Of a DNA stretch of 64,000 nt, positions 1 through 12,172 are shown one piece after another. Under the pieces are notes generated by a model. It was not told the origin of the DNA, did no database searches, and saw nothing but the letters and a program-made list of their open reading frames with translations. Source of the DNA: Glandiceps talaboti (Eukaryota; Hemichordata; Enteropneusta; Spengelidae); contig NC_135559.1 in assembly GCF_964340395.1 (NCBI RefSeq), forward strand, positions 15,353,063 to 15,417,062, in the 5' to 3' direction. Within the stretch, counting starts at the first letter, position 1. Every line of letters begins with the position of its first letter. A program made the translations under genes and the position numbers.

Positions 1-3000
1 GAAACAAACAGTTCTGATAAAAGACATGGAGTAAACAAACAAACAAACTGAAACAAACAGGTGTGATAAAGAAATGGAGTAAACAAACACAAACAAACTG
101 AAACAAACAGTTCTGATAAAAGACATGGAGTAAACAAACAAACTGAAACAAACAGTTGTGATAAAAGACGGAGTAAACAAACAAATAAACAAACTGAAAC
201 AAACAGTTGTGATAAAAGACATGGAGTAAACAAACAAACAAACAAACTGAAACAAACCGTTGTAAAAGAAATGGAGTAAACAAACACAAACAAACTGAAA
301 CAAACAGTTGTGGTAAAAGACATGGAGTAAACAAACAAACTGAAACAAACAGGTGTGATAAAAGACATGGAGTAAACAAACAAACACACAAACTGAAACA
401 AACAGTTGTGGTAAAAGACATGGAGTAAACAAACAAACAAACAAACAGACTGAAACAAACAGGTGTGATAAAAGACATGGAGTAAACAAACAAACAAACA
501 AACTGAAACAAACAGTTGTGGTAAAAGACATGGAGTAAACAAACTGAAACAAACAGTTGTGATAAAATACATGGAGTAAACAAACAAACAAACAGTTGTG
601 ATAAAAGAAATGGAATAAATAAACAAACAAACAAACTGAAACAAACAGTTGTTATAAAAGACATGGCGTGCGTAAACAAACTGAAACAGTTGTGATAAAA
701 GACAACAAACAAACTGAAACAAACAGTTTTGATAAAAGACATGGAGTAAACAAACAAACAAACAAACTGAAACAAACAGTTGTGATAAAAGAAATGGAGT
801 AAACAAACAAACAAACAAACTGAAACAAACAGTTGTTATAAAAGACATGGCGTGCGTAAACAAACTGAAACAGTTGTGGTAAAAGACAACAAACAAACAA
901 ACTGAAACAAACAGTTGTGATAAAAGACATGGAGTAAACAAACAAACTGAAATAAACAGTTGCGATAAAAGACATGGAGTAAACAAACAAACTGAAACAA
1001 ACAGTTGCAATAAAAGACATGGAGTAAACAAACAAACAAACAGTTGTGATAAAAGACATGGAGTAAACAAACAAACAAACAAACTGAAACAAACAGTTGT
1101 GATAAAAGAAATGGAGTAAACAAACAAACAAACTGAAACAAACAGTTGTGATAAAAGACATGGAGTAAGCAAACAAACAAACTGAAACAAACAGTTGTGA
1201 TAAAATACAGAGTAAACAAACTAAAACAAACAGTTGTGATAAAAGACATGGAGTAAACAAACAAACTAACAAACAGTTGTGATAAAAGAAATGGAGTAAA
1301 CAAACAAACTGAAACAAACAGTTGTGATAATAGAAATGGAGTAAACAAACAAACAAACTGAAACAAACAGTTGTGATAAAAGAAATGGAGTAAACAAACA
1401 AACAAACTGAAACAAACAGTTGTGATAAAAGACAGAGTAAACAAACTGAAACAAGCAGTTGTGATAAAAGAAATGGAGTAAACAAACAAACAAACAAACT
1501 GAAACAAACAGTTGTGATAAAAGAAATGGCGTAAACAAACAAACAAACTGAAACAAACAGTTCTGATAAAATACATGGAGTAAACAAACAAACTGAAACA
1601 AACAATTGTGATGAAAGACATGCAATAACCAAACAAACAAACAAACTGAAAAAATGTGATAAAAGACATGGAGTAAACAAAATAAAACAAAAGTACTTTG
1701 TAAAAGACACGGCGTAAACAAACTGAATCAAACAGTTGTGATAAAAAACTGAAACAAACAGTTCTGATAAGAGACAAACTGTAAAACAAGCAGTTGTGAT
1801 AAAGGACATGGAGTAAACAAACAGACAAACAAACTGAAACAAACAGTTGTGATAGAAGACATGGAATAAACAAACTGGACCAAGCCAGTAGTGATAAAAG
1901 ACATGGAGTAAACAAACAAACTGAAACAAACAGTTGTGATGAAAGACATGCAATAAACAAACAAACAAACAAACTGAAACACATTTGTGATAAAAGACAT
2001 GGAGTAAACAAACAAACTGAAACAAACAGTTGTGATAAAAGACATGCAATAAACAAACACACAAACAAACTGAAACACATTTGTGATAAAAGTCATGGAG
2101 TAAACAAACTGAAGCAAACAGGTGTGATAAAAACTAAAACAAACAGTTGTGATGAAAGACAAGCTTTAAATAAACAAAACTGAAACAAACACATTTGTGA
2201 TAAAAGATGGAATAAACAAACAAATTGTGAAACAAACAATTGAGATAAACGACATGGAGTAAACAAACTGTGAAACAGTTGTGATAAAAGACCTGGGGTA
2301 AACAAACAAACAAACTTAAACAGAAATGATAAAAGACATGAAATAAAGAAACAACCAAACTGATAAGATGTGGAGTAAACAAACAAACTGAAACAAACAG
2401 TTATGATAAAAGACATGGAGTAAACAAACAAACAAACAAACAAACTGAAACACAGTTCTGATAAAAGACATGGCGTAAACAAACAAACAAACAAACTGTG
2501 AAACAAACAGTTATGATAAAAGACATGGAGTAAACAAACAAACAAACAAACAAACTGAAACAAACAGTTGTGATAAAAGACATGGAGTAAACAAACAAAC
2601 AAACAAACTGAAACAAACAGTTATGATAAAAGACATGGAGTAAACAAACAAACAAACAAACAAACTGAAACAAACAGTTCTGATAAAAGACATGGCGTAA
2701 ACAAACAAACAAACTGTGAAACAAACAGTTATGATAAAAGACATGGAGTAAACAAACAAACAAACAAACTGAAACAAACAGTTATGATAAAAGACATGGA
2801 GTAAACAAACAAACTGAAACAAACAGTTATGTTAAAAGACATGGAGTAAACAAACAAACAAACAAACTGAAACAAACAGTTATGATAAAAGACATGGAGT
2901 AAACAAACAAACAAACAAACTGAAACAAACAGTTATGATAAAAGACATGGAGTAAACAAACAAACAAACAAACTGAAACAAACAGTTGTGGTAAAAGACA

Positions 3001-3785
3001 TGGAGTAAACAAACAAACTGAAACAAACAGTTGTGACAAAAGACAGTAAACAAACAAACAAACCTAAACAAACAGTTGTGATAAAGGAAATGGCGTAAAC
3101 AAACAAACAAACAAACTGAAACAAGAAAAGACACGACATAAACAAGCAAACTGAAACAAAAACAGTTATGATTAAAGACATGAAATTAATAAACTGAGAC
3201 AGTAGTGATGAAAGACATGGAGTAAACAAACCAACAAACTATGAACCAATCACAGTTGTGGTAAAATACATGGAGTAAACAAATACAAACTGAAAGAAAA
3301 AGTTATGATAAAAGACATCGAGTAAACAAAGAAAGAAAGAAACAAACTGAAACAAATAGTTGTGATAAAATACATGGAGTAAACAAACAAACAAACAAAC
3401 AGTTGTGATAAAAGACATTAAGTAAACAAACAAACTGAAAGAAACAAAGTTGTGATAAAATACATGGAGTAAACAAACAAGCAAAATAAACCAAACAGTT
3501 CTGATAAAATACATGGAGTTAGCAAACAAACTGAAACAAATAGTTGTGATGAAGTACACAGAGTAAACAAACAAACAAATTTAACCAAACACAGTTGTGA
3601 TAAAAGACATGGAGTAAAGAAACAAAGTAACTGAACAAACACACTTGTGATGAAAGACATGGAGTAAACAAACAAACAAACAAACATATTTGTGAAAAAA
3701 CACAAAATAAAGAAACCAAACTGTGAAACAAACAGTGGTGATAAGAGACATGAAGAAAACAACCAACTTTTGTAAACAAACTCAA
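1..3785. repeat. Large minisatellite, about 45-55 bp unit
   Basis: Tandem array of a degenerate unit built from (CAAA)n runs, a CTGAAACAAACAGTTGTGAT core and a TAAAAGACATGGAGTAAA tail. Unit length varies mainly through the number of CAAA blocks, which suggests slippage on top of unequal exchange. Copies decay toward the right edge near 3785. The array runs off the left end of the window, so its true size is unknown. Long minus-strand reading frames exist only because the reverse unit lacks stops; they are low-complexity Phe/Leu/Cys/Val strings and are not annotated as genes. Confidence 0.95.
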
Positions 3786-4244
3786 TGGTGTTAAAGGTAA
3801 GGAGTAAACAAATGAGAAACGTGTGAAATAGCTGTATACCCAACACATTGGAAAATGATGTGTGACAGCATGAAATACAATGTGATGTAGACGATGCACA
3901 GCAACCTGCAAAAAAACCCCCAGTGAAGTAGTGGTATAAAGGACACATTGCAACAGTTTGTGTGAAAAGAAAATTACCAAGGTGACAAAGAAAAGTACCA
4001 ACCCTAGCCTTTGCGTTACAACATAAAGGAAAGTTGTAATAAAGTGTCTTGACATTTATAGTACCCTCTTGATGTATGCTGTGAGGAGATACACTAGATG
4101 CCTGAAAGGATGCCACAACACTGATAATGCTGTGAATGTGTGACAGTTAAAGTACTTCACGTGTATCCCAGACTGCTGTCGTAACTGCGGAAGAAATCTC
4201 TGGGGATTGAAGTTAACCAAGTCAGTTATCATGCATTTCCTAGA
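3786..4244. other. Unique non-coding stretch
   Basis: Between the minisatellite and the tandem duplication the sequence becomes non-repetitive. I see no convincing coding frame, RNA gene or element here. Confidence 0.5.
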
Positions 4245-4906
4245 AGTGGAATAGACTGGACTGCTGATTGGAAATCCACCAAGTCCTGATAATTAGTTAG
4301 TCATTGGCTAAGCAGTGAATACACGCTGTCGTCATCGAATGGAAACTGATCTCATCGGCTATTAGAGATCAGTGATAAAATACTCGTCATTTACATGTCT
4401 GCTGTTCTGCAGGCTATGTAATAGCTTATAGTTTGTAAACTGATCAAACATCTTGTGTCTGTTGGTTTGCCATCTATCTAAGCTATTTGCCATCAGTGAT
4501 ATGACTGCTGTGGACATCGGCAATGAAGTTGCACAAGCGCATGCAGCAAATCTGGTAATCCGCAGACTTTTAATGAATACTGGACTGCAGATTGGAAATC
4601 CACCAAGTCGTGATATTTAATTGGTCATTAGCTAAGCAGTGAATACACGCTGTCATCGAATGGAAACTGATCTCACTGGCTTTTAGAGATCAGTGATAAA
4701 ATGCTTGTCATTTACATGTGTCTGCTGTTCTGCAAGCTATGTAATAGCTTATAGTTTGTAAACTGATCAAACATCTGGTGTTTATTGGTTGCAAACTATC
4801 TAAGCTATTTGCCATCAGTGATATGACTGCTTTGGCCATCAGCGATGAATATGTGCAAGTGCGCGCTGCAAATCTGGTAATCTGCAGGCTTATAATGAAA
4901 GTGAGT
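4245..4906. repeat. Two-copy tandem duplication, about 330 bp unit
   Basis: 4245-4577 and 4578-4906 are the same sequence with scattered substitutions and small indels. Both contain the phrases ATTGGAAATCCACCAAGTC, GTGAATACACGCTGTC, TAGCTTATAGTTTGTAAACT and TTGCCATCAGTGATATGACT in the same order. No coding content is evident. The divergence suggests an old but recognisable duplication. Confidence 0.9.
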
Positions 4907-5163
4907 CTGGTTTGCATACAGGAATGGCTTAAATTTACTTGTTTGTAAATATAATTCCTGTTGTGGGATCACTGTACATGTAAGTAATCCATGTAAAACT
5001 ATATTTCTCTTGTCTAGTTAGGTCACACAATTAAGTCAACATTGATGGATGCTGCTGAAGAAAGTTTTTTGAAGAAAAAGTATACCATAGGTATGTATAT
5101 TGTCTAATACATTACTGTTCACTTTATTTGATCATGTTTGTTTTCCTTTTTTCACATCACATA
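4907..5163. other. Non-coding stretch with no assigned feature
   Basis: Low-complexity A+T-rich sequence with a short purine-rich patch near 5055-5085 (GAAGAAAG-like) that recurs in the degenerate duplication to the right. No gene supported. Confidence 0.4.
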
Positions 5164-7080
5164 TAGAAACGTCTATTACTGGAATTAATGAAGAAAGATA
5201 AAGTTGAAAGTAGAGAAAGAGTAAGTTTCTTATTTTGCAATCTTTTATGTTCTTATCAGCCATGAAAATGTGTTTTTATCACTGATTGTTGTACTGACAG
5301 GTTTGTCTATAGGGAAATGTGCATTAGTTCCCAACATGCTTTCCATACTTACAAGTTACATGTCAATGCACAATTCTTTGATCACCACACATTTAAATAA
5401 ATATTAAATAAATACTTGTATTAGGTACCCGGGATAAAATTGTAATTAGTCCCTCAAATGGTGAATATTCCAATTGGATCCACCCGTCTGTTTGGCCATC
5501 AGTCCATCTGTTTCTCTGTAATACATCAGTTCTCAGAGATGCAATATCTGATTTCTTTCAAACCTGACACAATGTCAAATGGGACAGTATGCTTATTTTG
5601 TGACATGCACAGTTGACCAAACAGGGCAATTATTGAAAACCCAGCCATTTCTTGCATATCACAGTATTTATTTGATTTCATGCCATTAATTTCTTTTAAT
5701 TCATGTAATCTTCAGTCACATAGAAGGAAGGTATTTGAGGGGCCTGTGTATTCTATGAAGACATGTTTGGTTTTAGTCAGAACAGTTTGCAACTCTTGAC
5801 CACTAGTTGTAATATGATTGTATTTAAATCCATATTGATAGTAAATTTTGACCTTGTCAAATTGTATCAGTGATTGTCACTTATTTGTAAATTGGATTTC
5901 TGTTTTTGGTATTCAGTTCATTGATAATGTTTTCCTTTTCCTTATTTACAGATCACACCTATGATGATGTCATATGACCAAAATTGAAGAGCAATGCTAA
6001 AGAAGAAAGTTTTCAAACAAGAATTGGAAGAAGAGGGAAGTAATTTTCTAATTTTGCAATCTCTTAAAAGATTCTTTTCATTTCAAACCCTGATCCTTGA
6101 TCTTCATCCCAATTATCAAAGTCAAATATCCAAAAATGTTCAATGTGTATATGGATCTCTGACATCCATGGAACAATGTCAACCAATCCTGCCACAAATG
6201 GCATATACAGTAGTCCACATATGTAAGTATGTTTCATACCCTTAGCAATATCAAAAGAATGACAGCCATATTTATTCTTGAAATTCTACCATGCAGTTGT
6301 ATGGCAGATGCGACCTTACTGCACAGACATGATGATTTGATATAAATAAATTGACATGATAGGGGGACGGTTATGTCTTTGATCGTTTTTCCTTGTTTTC
6401 AGACCATGCCCATGCCGCCAGGAATATTCACAATGTATGACTTCTGTAGAAGAAAATTATTAATCAAGAAAGAAGAGAAAAGTAAGGGTTTTTAAATCAA
6501 ATTTTATGCTCTTGTCGGTCATGATCTTACCCATGAGGATATTCAATCACCAGAATTGATGATGTAAGCCGAAGAAAGTTATTACAAGATAAGTAAGTTC
6601 ACATCTAGCAGTCTCTTCAAAATTTATGTTTTTGTCAGTCGTGAAGAAATGTGTTTCTCAATGTATGTTTTACTTAGATTTGTGTAGAGGGAAAATCTTA
6701 AAGTTTAAAATGCCAAAATATTTTCTGTATTTATCTGAATACACCATTGTTGGATCACCTGCATATATGTACATAAACTTGTATTCAGCATACAGTATCT
6801 ACATTGGTTGGTTTTTATTTAGTAACTAGTATTTGTTATATCACAAAAGTACCACCACTGGCTGTGATTGATATGAAAGTCTGGTAGGTAGCTTGTAGTT
6901 TATGACACAATATCACAGAGTAACACAATATCACCTCTTCAGATACATGTGTTTGCATATTTAAAACATCCTTATCACACAATATCAGCTATGTTGGTGA
7001 TTGTAACTTATTGGACTTTGGATTTCTGTTCAGTTCATTAATAGCATATTTCCCTGTTCAGGTCATACCCAGGAACTACT
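5164..7080. repeat. Degenerate tandem segmental duplication, about three copies
   Basis: Purine-rich blocks of the GAAGAAAG type recur near 5190, 5995, 6455, 6565 and 7105, each followed by similar sequence. The stretch 5210-5330 (GTAAGTTTC, TTTATGTTCTTATCAG, CATGAAAATGTGTTTTTATC) matches 6590-6700 (GTAAGTTCACATC, TTTATGTTTTTGTCAG, GAAGAAATGTGTTTCTC). The stretch 5870-5955 matches 7000-7065 (TTGGATTTCTGTT, CAGTTCATT). Pieces resemble exon-intron boundaries (CAG or TTACAG before the purine block, GTAAG after it), so this may be a decayed tandemly duplicated exon, but no long conserved frame survives. Confidence 0.5.
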
Positions 7081-7998
7081 CATGGCAAAATTAAAAAAAA
7101 AAAGCGCAGAGGAAGAAAGGTTTAAATAAAAGAAAGTGAGAGGCAAACAAACAACATTTCTAAAACTTACCTTTATTTTGAAATCTTGCAAATGTATATT
7201 TTTTATAAATACATAATTTTTCATCATTGAAAACATGCGCACAACTGTGCCTACATCGCTACATGTATATGTAATCTTCACAGAAATCTTCACATGTATA
7301 TGTAATCTTCAAACAAGCAGGCCAATGATAACCATGAGACTGATGTTCAATCAATACGGCAATATAATTTAAATCTGAATAAATAATATCAATACTTGCA
7401 AGTTGATTACAAAGTCAAAAGAGAAAATGAACTGGATTCTCTAATAAATTTAAGTACTCAGATAACAATAAATAGTAGATTCAAATATTATATTCAAGTA
7501 AATGGAATTGATTCGCGTTGATATGAAATTAACGTAGATGTGATTCACTTGCATATAATTCATTATTAAGAAGAAAGATTGCTGAAGTTGGAATAAGTGA
7601 ACACTTTATAATTACGTACACTTAATATGTACAATTAACTGTTGAATGAATTGGTTGACGTCAAATACTAGGGACGGCAATCATTTGACCAATTAATTAA
7701 ATATTATCTTCAAATATAGGAAAAGTGTACAAAAAGGTCAAATATTACAATCATTCACTCGCAATAAGTCATTCTTAATTAAATTGAATAAATTACTTGG
7801 ACTTCTAATAAAATTAAAGAAAGTGTAAACAAACTATTGAAATCACTCGAATAATGTGAAGAATTTGTATGCGAATTACAAAGTATTAATACAAAATGTC
7901 ACTTCTATAATAATCTATTACACCAAAAGTAAACGAAAAGAGTTCGACATAACAACACAAAGAAGTTCATTGAAGATGGCTGTCGCGAATCGCGTTAA
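7081..7998. other. A+T-rich non-coding DNA
   Basis: Very A+T-rich sequence without a supportable coding frame. It lies just downstream of the transposase relic and may hold that element's terminal region, but no inverted terminal repeat could be recognised by eye. Confidence 0.4.
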
Positions 7999-9113
7999 TT
8001 AATGCACAGACGAATAAGTACTTGGAGCAAATCCTCGTGGTATGCTTCTGAGAATGTCTTTGAACGGTGTGTTGACAGCGAGGTCGAGAAGTTGGAGCTT
8101 GTCAGTACAACAAGCTGGCACAAACACTGTAGCGATGTTGTTGTTGTGTAACTTTTCAAGTAGATCTTCAGATCGATGTGCCTTGAAAACATCGAAAATG
8201 GCGAGGGCTTTCAGGTCAGCTGGTAAACCTAGTCATTCACGGGTTGATGAGACGAACGGGATGATGACCTTGTCGACGTAGTACGTGATGCATAGTGTCT
8301 GTGTTCGACCAATGATTAGGCAAATGGTAAATGTCCCAATCAGTTGGAAAATTGTAGTGAGGGTGGCACTGATTTGTTTTACCCTGGTATAGAAGTTGAG
8401 GTTGTAAAACTTGACCGGCTCGAGAAATACCCAGTATAGCTGTTATCTGTCTCTTGTCGTCGAGGCCCCGTTATCGATACTTGGTCACTTCCACGCAGTT
8501 CCATCGTCCAGCTGCCCGAAGGGACAATCGAAACACCGGTCTGGTCCCAGTTCAAAATAAGGTCGTCGGGAATGTGATGATCGGTGACCGCTCTATGTAT
8601 TCTCTGTAGGTAGTCTTCTTTGAAGGCTGAGAAGTCTTGTACGGGTTTCTTCGCAGCCTTCGCCCCTTTCCTCTTTGTGTAATTCATTCTCTTCAGTATC
8701 GACTCAGCCCAAGTTTTCAAAAGTTCATAGTTGCCACCGAATTCAGCTAGTTGTGTGCGATCTTTCTTGATAACAATGGCCCTAGCAGTTGCTAACACGA
8801 TCGGTATGTTTATAACACCACCAGACGTACGAATTGCACGGATAACCTCTTGCACTTTCGAGTCCAAATCTCTACCAAGCAGCAGGGGACGACCACATTG
8901 TTTCGCAAGTAGGGTAGCTGGAACGGACCGATCTGCATTTTCTGCTGCGTATTTGCCTATTTTACACCGAATCTCAGGGGAGTACTGCTGATAAGAACCA
9001 CGCTTTCGTTTGGTTGATCCGTTGCTAGTTTTAATTAGACACGCATCGATGCATTTGTTGATATCTTCGATAACACTTTCTTGGAGACTGTGGCATTGCG
9101 ACGCAGAAATCAA
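7999..9113 (-). pseudogene. Broken pogo/Tigger-like DDE transposase
   Basis: Reads as a cut-and-paste DNA transposase of the Tc1/mariner-pogo (DDE_1, CENP-B-like) group. An N-terminal basic segment contains KRKRGSYQQYSPEIRCKIG, a helix-turn-helix-like region; then comes LKTWAESILKRMNYTKRKG. The first catalytic Asp lies in LILNWDQTG (about 8550), followed by the typical SGSWTMELRGSDQVSITG block. After a frameshift near 8460 the chain continues as QITAILGIS and QPQLLYQGKTNQ, and after another shift the second and third acidic positions appear as LAIFDVFKAHRSEDLL and CTDKLQLLDLAVN (8040-8200), ending at a stop at 7999-8001. There is also an in-frame stop near 8240. At least two frameshifts and one stop mean that it is dead. 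The start is uncertain because the open frame has no good ATG at its left edge. Confidence 0.85.
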
Positions 9114-9239
9114 CCCAGGACGAATAGTCGACAGAGTCTTGCATCAGCACTCAGCAGTGGTTTCAAGTTCTGAACGGTCTTGCATACTACGGTCCCTGCA
9201 ATAGCTTTCTACCGTTTCCCATGTACAATACAAGTTCCA

Positions 9240-9833
9240 AAGTGATACAGTTTAACTCTGAACAACGGTGTCCCAACGACAACGGGGTGAGTCGTTGAAT
9301 GAGTAAATTGGAAATATACAGTTTTGTAGAGACTCACGGTTATTACATTACGACGGTTCCTGTGCGGACGACGTTTTCAGAGAGACTCGGTTTCTATTCG
9401 GACCACATCTTCGGCTTCTTCCCAAGGAGTATTCAGCTGGTGGACAACTTCATACCAGGTATATGGTTACATTACGATGGTTCCTATTCAGACCACGTCT
9501 TCAGCTTCCTCCCAAGGAATTGTATTTAGCTGGTGGACGACTTTATACCATTACTACAGCAACATTAATATTGACCATGGTGTATACGAAACTCTCACGT
9601 ACTTGAGGTTGATGTATGTTATGGGACCATCAAAGTGACTGCCTGCCGACGTGGAAGTGACAGGTACAACACAGTACATCCTAAATTCATAGACCTACAA
9701 GGAACTCATACAGGTGGACAGCTCACAACTGATAGGTTGATAATGTAAATAAGAATGCATAAATGAATAATAAAAAAAACAAAGGCATAGAAATAAACAA
9801 GCGTTGGGGCGTCCTATACATCACGGCTACACA
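9240..9833 (-). repeat. Probable 3' LTR of the adjacent gypsy element
   Basis: Downstream of the gypsy pol frame (minus strand) a polypurine tract is followed directly by TGTGTAGCCGTGATG, the usual TG start of an LTR, at 9833. The candidate LTR contains an internal duplication: TTACGACGGTTCC plus the CTTCCCAAGGA and AGCTGGTGGAC phrases near 9355-9450 recur at 9470-9545. The left edge is a guess, because no second LTR copy is present for comparison. Confidence 0.4.
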
Positions 9834-9846
9834 CTTCCCCACTTTG
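9834..9846 (-). other. Polypurine tract of gypsy element
   Basis: On the minus strand AAAGTGGGGAAG lies just before the LTR-like TG start. That is the place and composition expected of the plus-strand primer in LTR retrotransposons. Confidence 0.5.
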
Positions 9847-10990
9847 AAATTTGTCGTCCCGACATACACCAAATAACCTTTAACCTTTGGCAATTACATC
9901 AATCACTGCACAACACAATTTTGATACTTAATCATGACAGTACTCTATTAAAGACTTTAGATAATCTGCTTTAGCTTCCCAGTTAGGTCTGGAGACATTT
10001 TGGGAGTATATTAAACAACGAGGTGGTCTAATTGTTCTACGTGACCTTCTGTGTTGAGGTACAGACTCTTTCTCAGGTGCTGACAACTGATCACTAACCA
10101 CACTAATATCTGATATGTCACTTTGAACTTGTACTTCATTGCCACCATTCAGTTGAATTGAAGTAGTAGCTTGTTCCATTTCATAAAGATTTCCACCATG
10201 ACCATCTTCATCACCATTTTGTCCAATATACTACCAGTAGGTTGTGTCACTATGCTATCATTGATAGGGCTTCCATATAGGAATTGTCAACTCCAAGAAC
10301 CATATCAGGCACTGCAATAGCATTGTACTGATTATCATTATCATCAGAACTAGTATTCATATTATTGTCTGGTTATTGACTTGTCATGGATATAATTCCA
10401 CTACTTGGTTACATGTTTGTTGTGTCCTGTACTCTTTTCCAGGAAGGGGTAACGCTGTACAGGGTAGAAGTAAGTTGCGATGTAATGTTCGTTCATGACC
10501 TTTACCATCCTCTCTTCGAACCACATATACTGGCAAGTCAGGATAGAGTTTCCGAACCACTTGATAAGGTGTACTCTCCCACACGTTTGCTAACTTGCAT
10601 TTTCCCCCTCCATTTCACATTCTTTACCAATACTCTGTCTCTTGGTGCTAACATTGATTTGTGAGTCTTTCTGTCATAAGTCCCTTTATTCTTATCTGCA
10701 TATTTTCTTGCTTCTCTTGATGCCAAACCATATGCATAACTAAGTTGTTGTCGCAAGGCACATACACATATTCATGGTGACTTCTATGTTTTGGTTCATC
10801 TGGCTCCACACCAAGGTAGATGTCTATCGGCAGCTTGGGATGTCTTCCAAACATCAGAAAATATGGTGTGAACCCAGTGCTGTCATGTTTTGTATAATTA
10901 TATGCATGCACAAGGGGAGCTACATACGTTTTCCAGTCTTTCTTTTGTTCTTCTCCCAGAGTTCCTAGCATTCTGAGCAATGTTCTAGTA

Positions 10991-11476
10991 TTAAAGAGTT
11001 CCATCTGTCCATTTCCCTTTTGGATGATAAGGGGTTGTCCTCGATTTCACTACTCCACCAATCTTACATAATTCGCTAATTACTTCACTTTCGTAGTTCC
11101 TCCCTTGGTCAGAGTGTAACCTTCCAGAAAATCCATAATGAACAATGAAGTTCTCCCATAACACTTTGGCTGTCAATTTAGTGGTCTGGTTTCTTGTTGG
11201 TATGGCAACTGTGTATCGTGTAAAGTGGTCGGAGATCACCAATACATTGCTCATTCCACCCTTTGACTCTTCCAATGTCAGGTAGTCCATGCATACTAAT
11301 TCCAGTGGAGCAATACTTTGATTTGGCTGTACCTTCCTCAGGATACACCTAGGGCAATTTCTGATCTTATCCATATCATTTGCCATGCAGGGCCAATAGA
11401 ATTGAGACCTCAGCAGATCTACACAATGTTCCTTTCCAAGATGACCAATATCATCATGTTGTCCCTTCGTAGCCAT
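10991..11476 (-). pseudogene. Gypsy integrase zinc finger and DDE core fragment
   Basis: This is the longest intact integrase stretch of the element. H-x(4)-H in GHLGKEH and C-x(2)-C in NCPRC form the HHCC zinc site. The first catalytic Asp is in [10 protein letters not shown] and the second in [13 protein letters not shown]. The frame breaks just before the catalytic Glu, which is found in the next frame as NGQMELFN. Upstream, a one-base shift separates it from the preceding linker frame at about 11560. Confidence 0.85.
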
Positions 11477-11744
11477 TTCACGATAATTCTAGGTAGTACC
11501 AATTTTTCCGTCTGTCTGGCTCTAGATGTACCCTATAAAGCACACCATTCTTGGAAGATAGTTTGGTAATTTCTTTCAGCATAAATTGGACTTCTTTATC
11601 TTCCTTTTTTCTGTCAGCAGAACTCGGTCTTTTCTTGTTTCTCAAGTACCAAATGACTTTCTGGATGGCCCTGTCTTCCTGTTGAAGTCGTTTCCAATCA
11701 TCAGAAGATATTGATGGCAGTGACTTTGGCCCAGATATAGCTGG

Positions 11745-12172
11745 CTCATTATAATAATAATAATAATAATAATATTTATTTCTTTAAAAACGCTTTACAT
11801 GTAAAAAAAAAACATCTCAAAGCGCTTCACACAACTTTGTAAAAAGAATTAAAAAACCATCAATAAAAAACTTTCATTCAATAAAAAGGTGTGTCTTAAG
11901 ATTTGATTTAAAAACATCAATATTTACGCTAAGACGGAGTGAAACTGGTAGCCGATTCCAGAGACGCGGAGCACACACCGAAAAAGCCCTGTCTCCATAA
12001 AAAACCGTGTTGGCAATTGGCTGGCGTAGTGTATGAGCACCTTCGGTAGAGGAACGAAGGGTGCGACCAGAAGAACGGAACGGATTATCAGCATACTCAG
12101 AAATTACGTTGGCATTTGCATACGCCGATTCAACCACCATTGGAGTAATGTTCACACCTCGCTGATTATCCA
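11745..12172 (-). mobile_element. 5'-truncated non-LTR retrotransposon (LINE) 3' end
   Basis: The minus-strand frame 11874-12173 ends in FSVCAPRLWNRLPVSLRLSV, then KSNLKTHLF, the signature C-terminus of Jockey/CR1-type reverse transcriptase polyproteins. It is followed by a short 3' untranslated stretch and an (ATT)n tail (plus-strand TAATAATAATAA at 11752-11775). The gypsy linker resumes on both sides, so this is a nested insertion and is younger than the gypsy copy. Only the last 80 or so residues of the LINE ORF are present. Confidence 0.85.

Noticed and set aside
652-3574. Long minus-strand open frames up to 470 codons
   Set aside because: They lie wholly in a 45-55 bp minisatellite, encode monotonous Phe/Leu/Cys/Val repeats and overlap in several frames at once.
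5994-6829. Short plus-strand frames of 67 to 83 codons
   Set aside because: They lie in degenerate duplicated DNA without conserved frame between copies.
9299-9529. 76-codon plus-strand frame
   Set aside because: It crosses an internal duplication of the probable gypsy LTR and lies on the strand opposite to the element.
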